Positions 6,337-7,468 of a DNA stretch of 7,468 nt are shown in pieces. Under the pieces are notes generated by a model that searched no databases, had not been told where the DNA came from, and saw only the letters and a list, made by a program, of their open reading frames with translations. Made by a program: the position numbers and the translations under genes. The number at the start of each line of letters is the position of its first letter. The first letter of the stretch is position 1. The stretch spans positions 1 through 7,468 of the forward strand of contig CABSNA010000062.1 in assembly GCA_902478865.1 (NCBI GenBank), read 5' to 3'. Origin of the DNA: an uncultured Collinsella sp. Its GTDB lineage: Bacteria > Actinomycetota > Coriobacteriia > Coriobacteriales > Coriobacteriaceae.

Positions 6337-6352
6337 CCTCCCATTCCTCCTT
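6337..6352 (-). promoter_or_regulatory. Two stacked Shine-Dalgarno sequences at the ppc start
   Basis: On the minus strand AAGGAGG (6352-6346) is followed after one base by ATG 6344. GGGAGG (6342-6337), which overlaps that ATG, is followed after four bases by GTG 6332. The first pair is too close for normal initiation, so the GTG is the likelier start; both could be used at low level. Confidence 0.5.
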
Positions 6353-6376
6353 CTATGCACGTAACATGCGGTATTC

Positions 6377-6405
6377 ATTATAGGCGCTTGAGAAATACTT
6401 TCGAC
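6377..6405 (-). promoter_or_regulatory. Probable ppc promoter (perfect -10 box)
   Basis: The minus strand has a perfect TATAAT at 6382-6377. The best -35 candidates at 16-19 bases spacing (TGTCGA or GTCGAA, near 6400-6406) match the consensus poorly, suggesting an activated or weak promoter. The transcript would start near 6370 and have a leader of about 35-40 bases before the GTG. A palindromic site (6392-6402) lies between the two boxes. Confidence 0.5.
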
Positions 6406-6445
6406 ACTGATTGCGCTTTACCACACAAAAGTATTTTCTGCATTG
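6392..6445 (-). repeat. Repeated RAAAGTATTTY palindromic sites upstream of ppc
   Basis: GAAAGTATTTC (minus strand, 6402-6392) and AAAAGTATTTT (plus strand, 6427-6437) are each palindromes with GTA in the middle, with centres 35 bases apart. A partial third copy, GTATTTCTC, is at 6470-6478 on the plus strand. The first overlaps the space between the promoter boxes, where a bound repressor would block polymerase. The 18-base blocks at 6392-6409 and 6428-6445 are also direct repeats on the minus strand with 12 of 18 bases identical. Confidence 0.5.
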
Positions 6446-6496
6446 CAAAGGTTTTTGCCCTAAATGGTCGTATTTCTCGGTGGGCGGCATACGTAA

Positions 6497-6532
6497 ACGG
6501 GGGCATTCCGCATAAAAGCGAAACACCCCCGT
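6497..6532 (-). terminator. Probable intrinsic terminator of hisS
   Basis: On the minus strand ACGGGGGTGTTTCGC pairs with GCGGAATGCCCCCGT over 15 positions, counting four G-U pairs, around a six-base TTTTAT loop. The plus-strand copy would have A-C mismatches instead, which assigns the hairpin to the minus strand. It lies about 57 bases after the hisS stop. The U-run after it is short (TTTA). Confidence 0.6.
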
Positions 6533-6589
6533 AACAATCGCTCTCCATGAGCAGGGCACGTTAGCAGGCCCGAAGCTCAAAAAGATGCG

Positions 6590-7468
6590 CTACAGGCGCT
6601 CGCGAACCGCCTCGACGACGTTGTCCAGATCGGCGAGCACCTCGTCATGGCTCTGCATGTCGCGCACTTTGACCTTGCCGGCGGCAAGCTCGTCGCCACC
6701 CAGGACCAAGATGAGCTTGGCGCCTACCTTATCGGCTTGCTTAAACTGGGCCTTGAGCGAACGACCCTGATAGTCGGCCTCGGTCACGATACCTGCGGCG
6801 CGAAGCTCCTGCGTAATGGCAAAGACGTTCTGACGCAGCTCCTTGCCGGCGTTGGCGACATAGACGCACGGGGCCTCATCGGCACCCAAATCGCTGCCAA
6901 AGGCCTGCAGGGCCAGCAGGGCGCGCTCAAAACCGACAGCAAAGCCGACGCCCGCCGTGGGCTTGCCACCCTCGAGCTCGACCAGGCCATCGTAGCGGCC
7001 GCCGCCGCCGATGGAGCCGACGCCGGCGCCAGGGGCCTCGACCTCAAAGACAGTACGGGTGTAGTAGTCCAGGCCGCGCACCAAGGTGGGATCCTCGACA
7101 TACTCGATACCGGCGGCATCCAGATAGCGCTTGACCTGCTCGTAGTGCTCGCGGCACTCATCGCACAGGTTGTCACCCATCAGCGGAGCCTCGGCCATGA
7201 TCTCGCGGCAGTGGTCGTTCTTGCAGTCGAAGGCACGCAGCGGGTTGAGCTCGGCGCGCTCGCGGCACTCATCGCACATCTCGTCGGCGTGATCGAGGAT
7301 GAACTGCTTGACCTGCTCGCGATAGGCCGGACGGCACTGGGCGTCACCCATCGAGTTGATGAGCAGACGAAGCTTGGAAAGATCAAAACCAAGGCGCTTG
7401 TAGAACTCCATGAGCATGATGATGCACTCGGCGTCTGCCGCCGGATCGGGAGCGCCGAGCCACTCGAT
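6590..7468 (-). CDS. hisS: Histidyl-tRNA synthetase (C-terminal part; start outside window)
   Basis: The frame is open from the right edge to a TAG at 6592-6590 and gives 292 residues; the N-terminus with class II motifs 1 and 2 is missing. The enzyme activates histidine with ATP and loads it onto tRNA-His. Visible are the histidine-specific motifs LVRGLDYYTRTVFEV (about fragment residues 129-143) and GGGRYDGL (155-162), class II motif 3 in GFAVGFERALLAL (175-187), and the C-terminal anticodon-binding domain from about CVYVANAGKEL (201) onward, with ADYQGRSLKAQFKQADK. A cysteine-rich insertion has two CDEC pairs (near fragment residues 65-68 and 102-105) plus DCKNDHC between them, possibly a metal site of the kind seen in related bacterial enzymes. 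The gene ends normally and is followed by a probable terminator. Confidence 0.97.
   Translation of the reverse strand: MEWLGAPDPAADAECIIMLMEFYKRLGFDLSKLRLLINSMGDAQCRPAYREQVKQFILDHADEMCDECRERAELNPLRAFDCKNDHCREIMAEAPLMGDNLCDECREHYEQVKRYLDAAGIEYVEDPTLVRGLDYYTRTVFEVEAPGAGVGSIGGGGRYDGLVELEGGKPTAGVGFAVGFERALLALQAFGSDLGADEAPCVYVANAGKELRQNVFAITQELRAAGIVTEADYQGRSLKAQFKQADKVGAKLILVLGGDELAAGKVKVRDMQSHDEVLADLDNVVEAVRERL

Overview
The window is GC-rich bacterial chromosome, most like a Coriobacteriia gut actinobacterium and probably Collinsella. That placement rests on protein flavour, base composition and the gene set, not on a database search. Four confident full-length genes and two genes cut by the window edges are visible, with three gene-poor gaps (783-1085, 3145-3518, 6345-6589) that hold most of the unusual structure.

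Positions 1-3144 form a nickel-dependent lactate racemase locus split over two strands. The plus strand carries the C-terminal end of larC (nickel-pincer cofactor synthesis, 1-240) and, two bases later, a TetR-type regulator (243-782). Facing them on the minus strand is a two-gene unit: larA (lactate racemase, 3144-1867) followed by a MIP/aquaporin channel that I read as larD (1817-1086). LarC helps build the cofactor, LarA uses it to interconvert D- and L-lactate, and the channel would move lactate (or glycerol) across the membrane. The TetR protein is the obvious candidate regulator.

Positions 3519-6332 hold ppc (phosphoenolpyruvate carboxylase, minus strand), an anaplerotic enzyme with no direct link to the lar genes. 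Its upstream gap holds a good -10 box, two palindromic RAAAGTATTTY sites and the probable hisS terminator. From 6590 to the right edge runs hisS (histidyl-tRNA synthetase, minus strand, N-terminus outside the window).

The most interesting signal is a pair of nested palindromes (939-1063 and 3369-3495). Each starts 22-23 bases after the stop codon of a minus-strand gene (larD and ppc). They share one architecture: a 28-29 bp outer stem, a conserved internal loop, a short covarying stem, and a terminator-like inner hairpin. The outer stems have almost unrelated sequences but are each self-complementary, and both spacers are exactly 12 nt in both copies. This looks like a repeated 3'-UTR RNA element or a palindromic mobile/recombination element that I cannot name.
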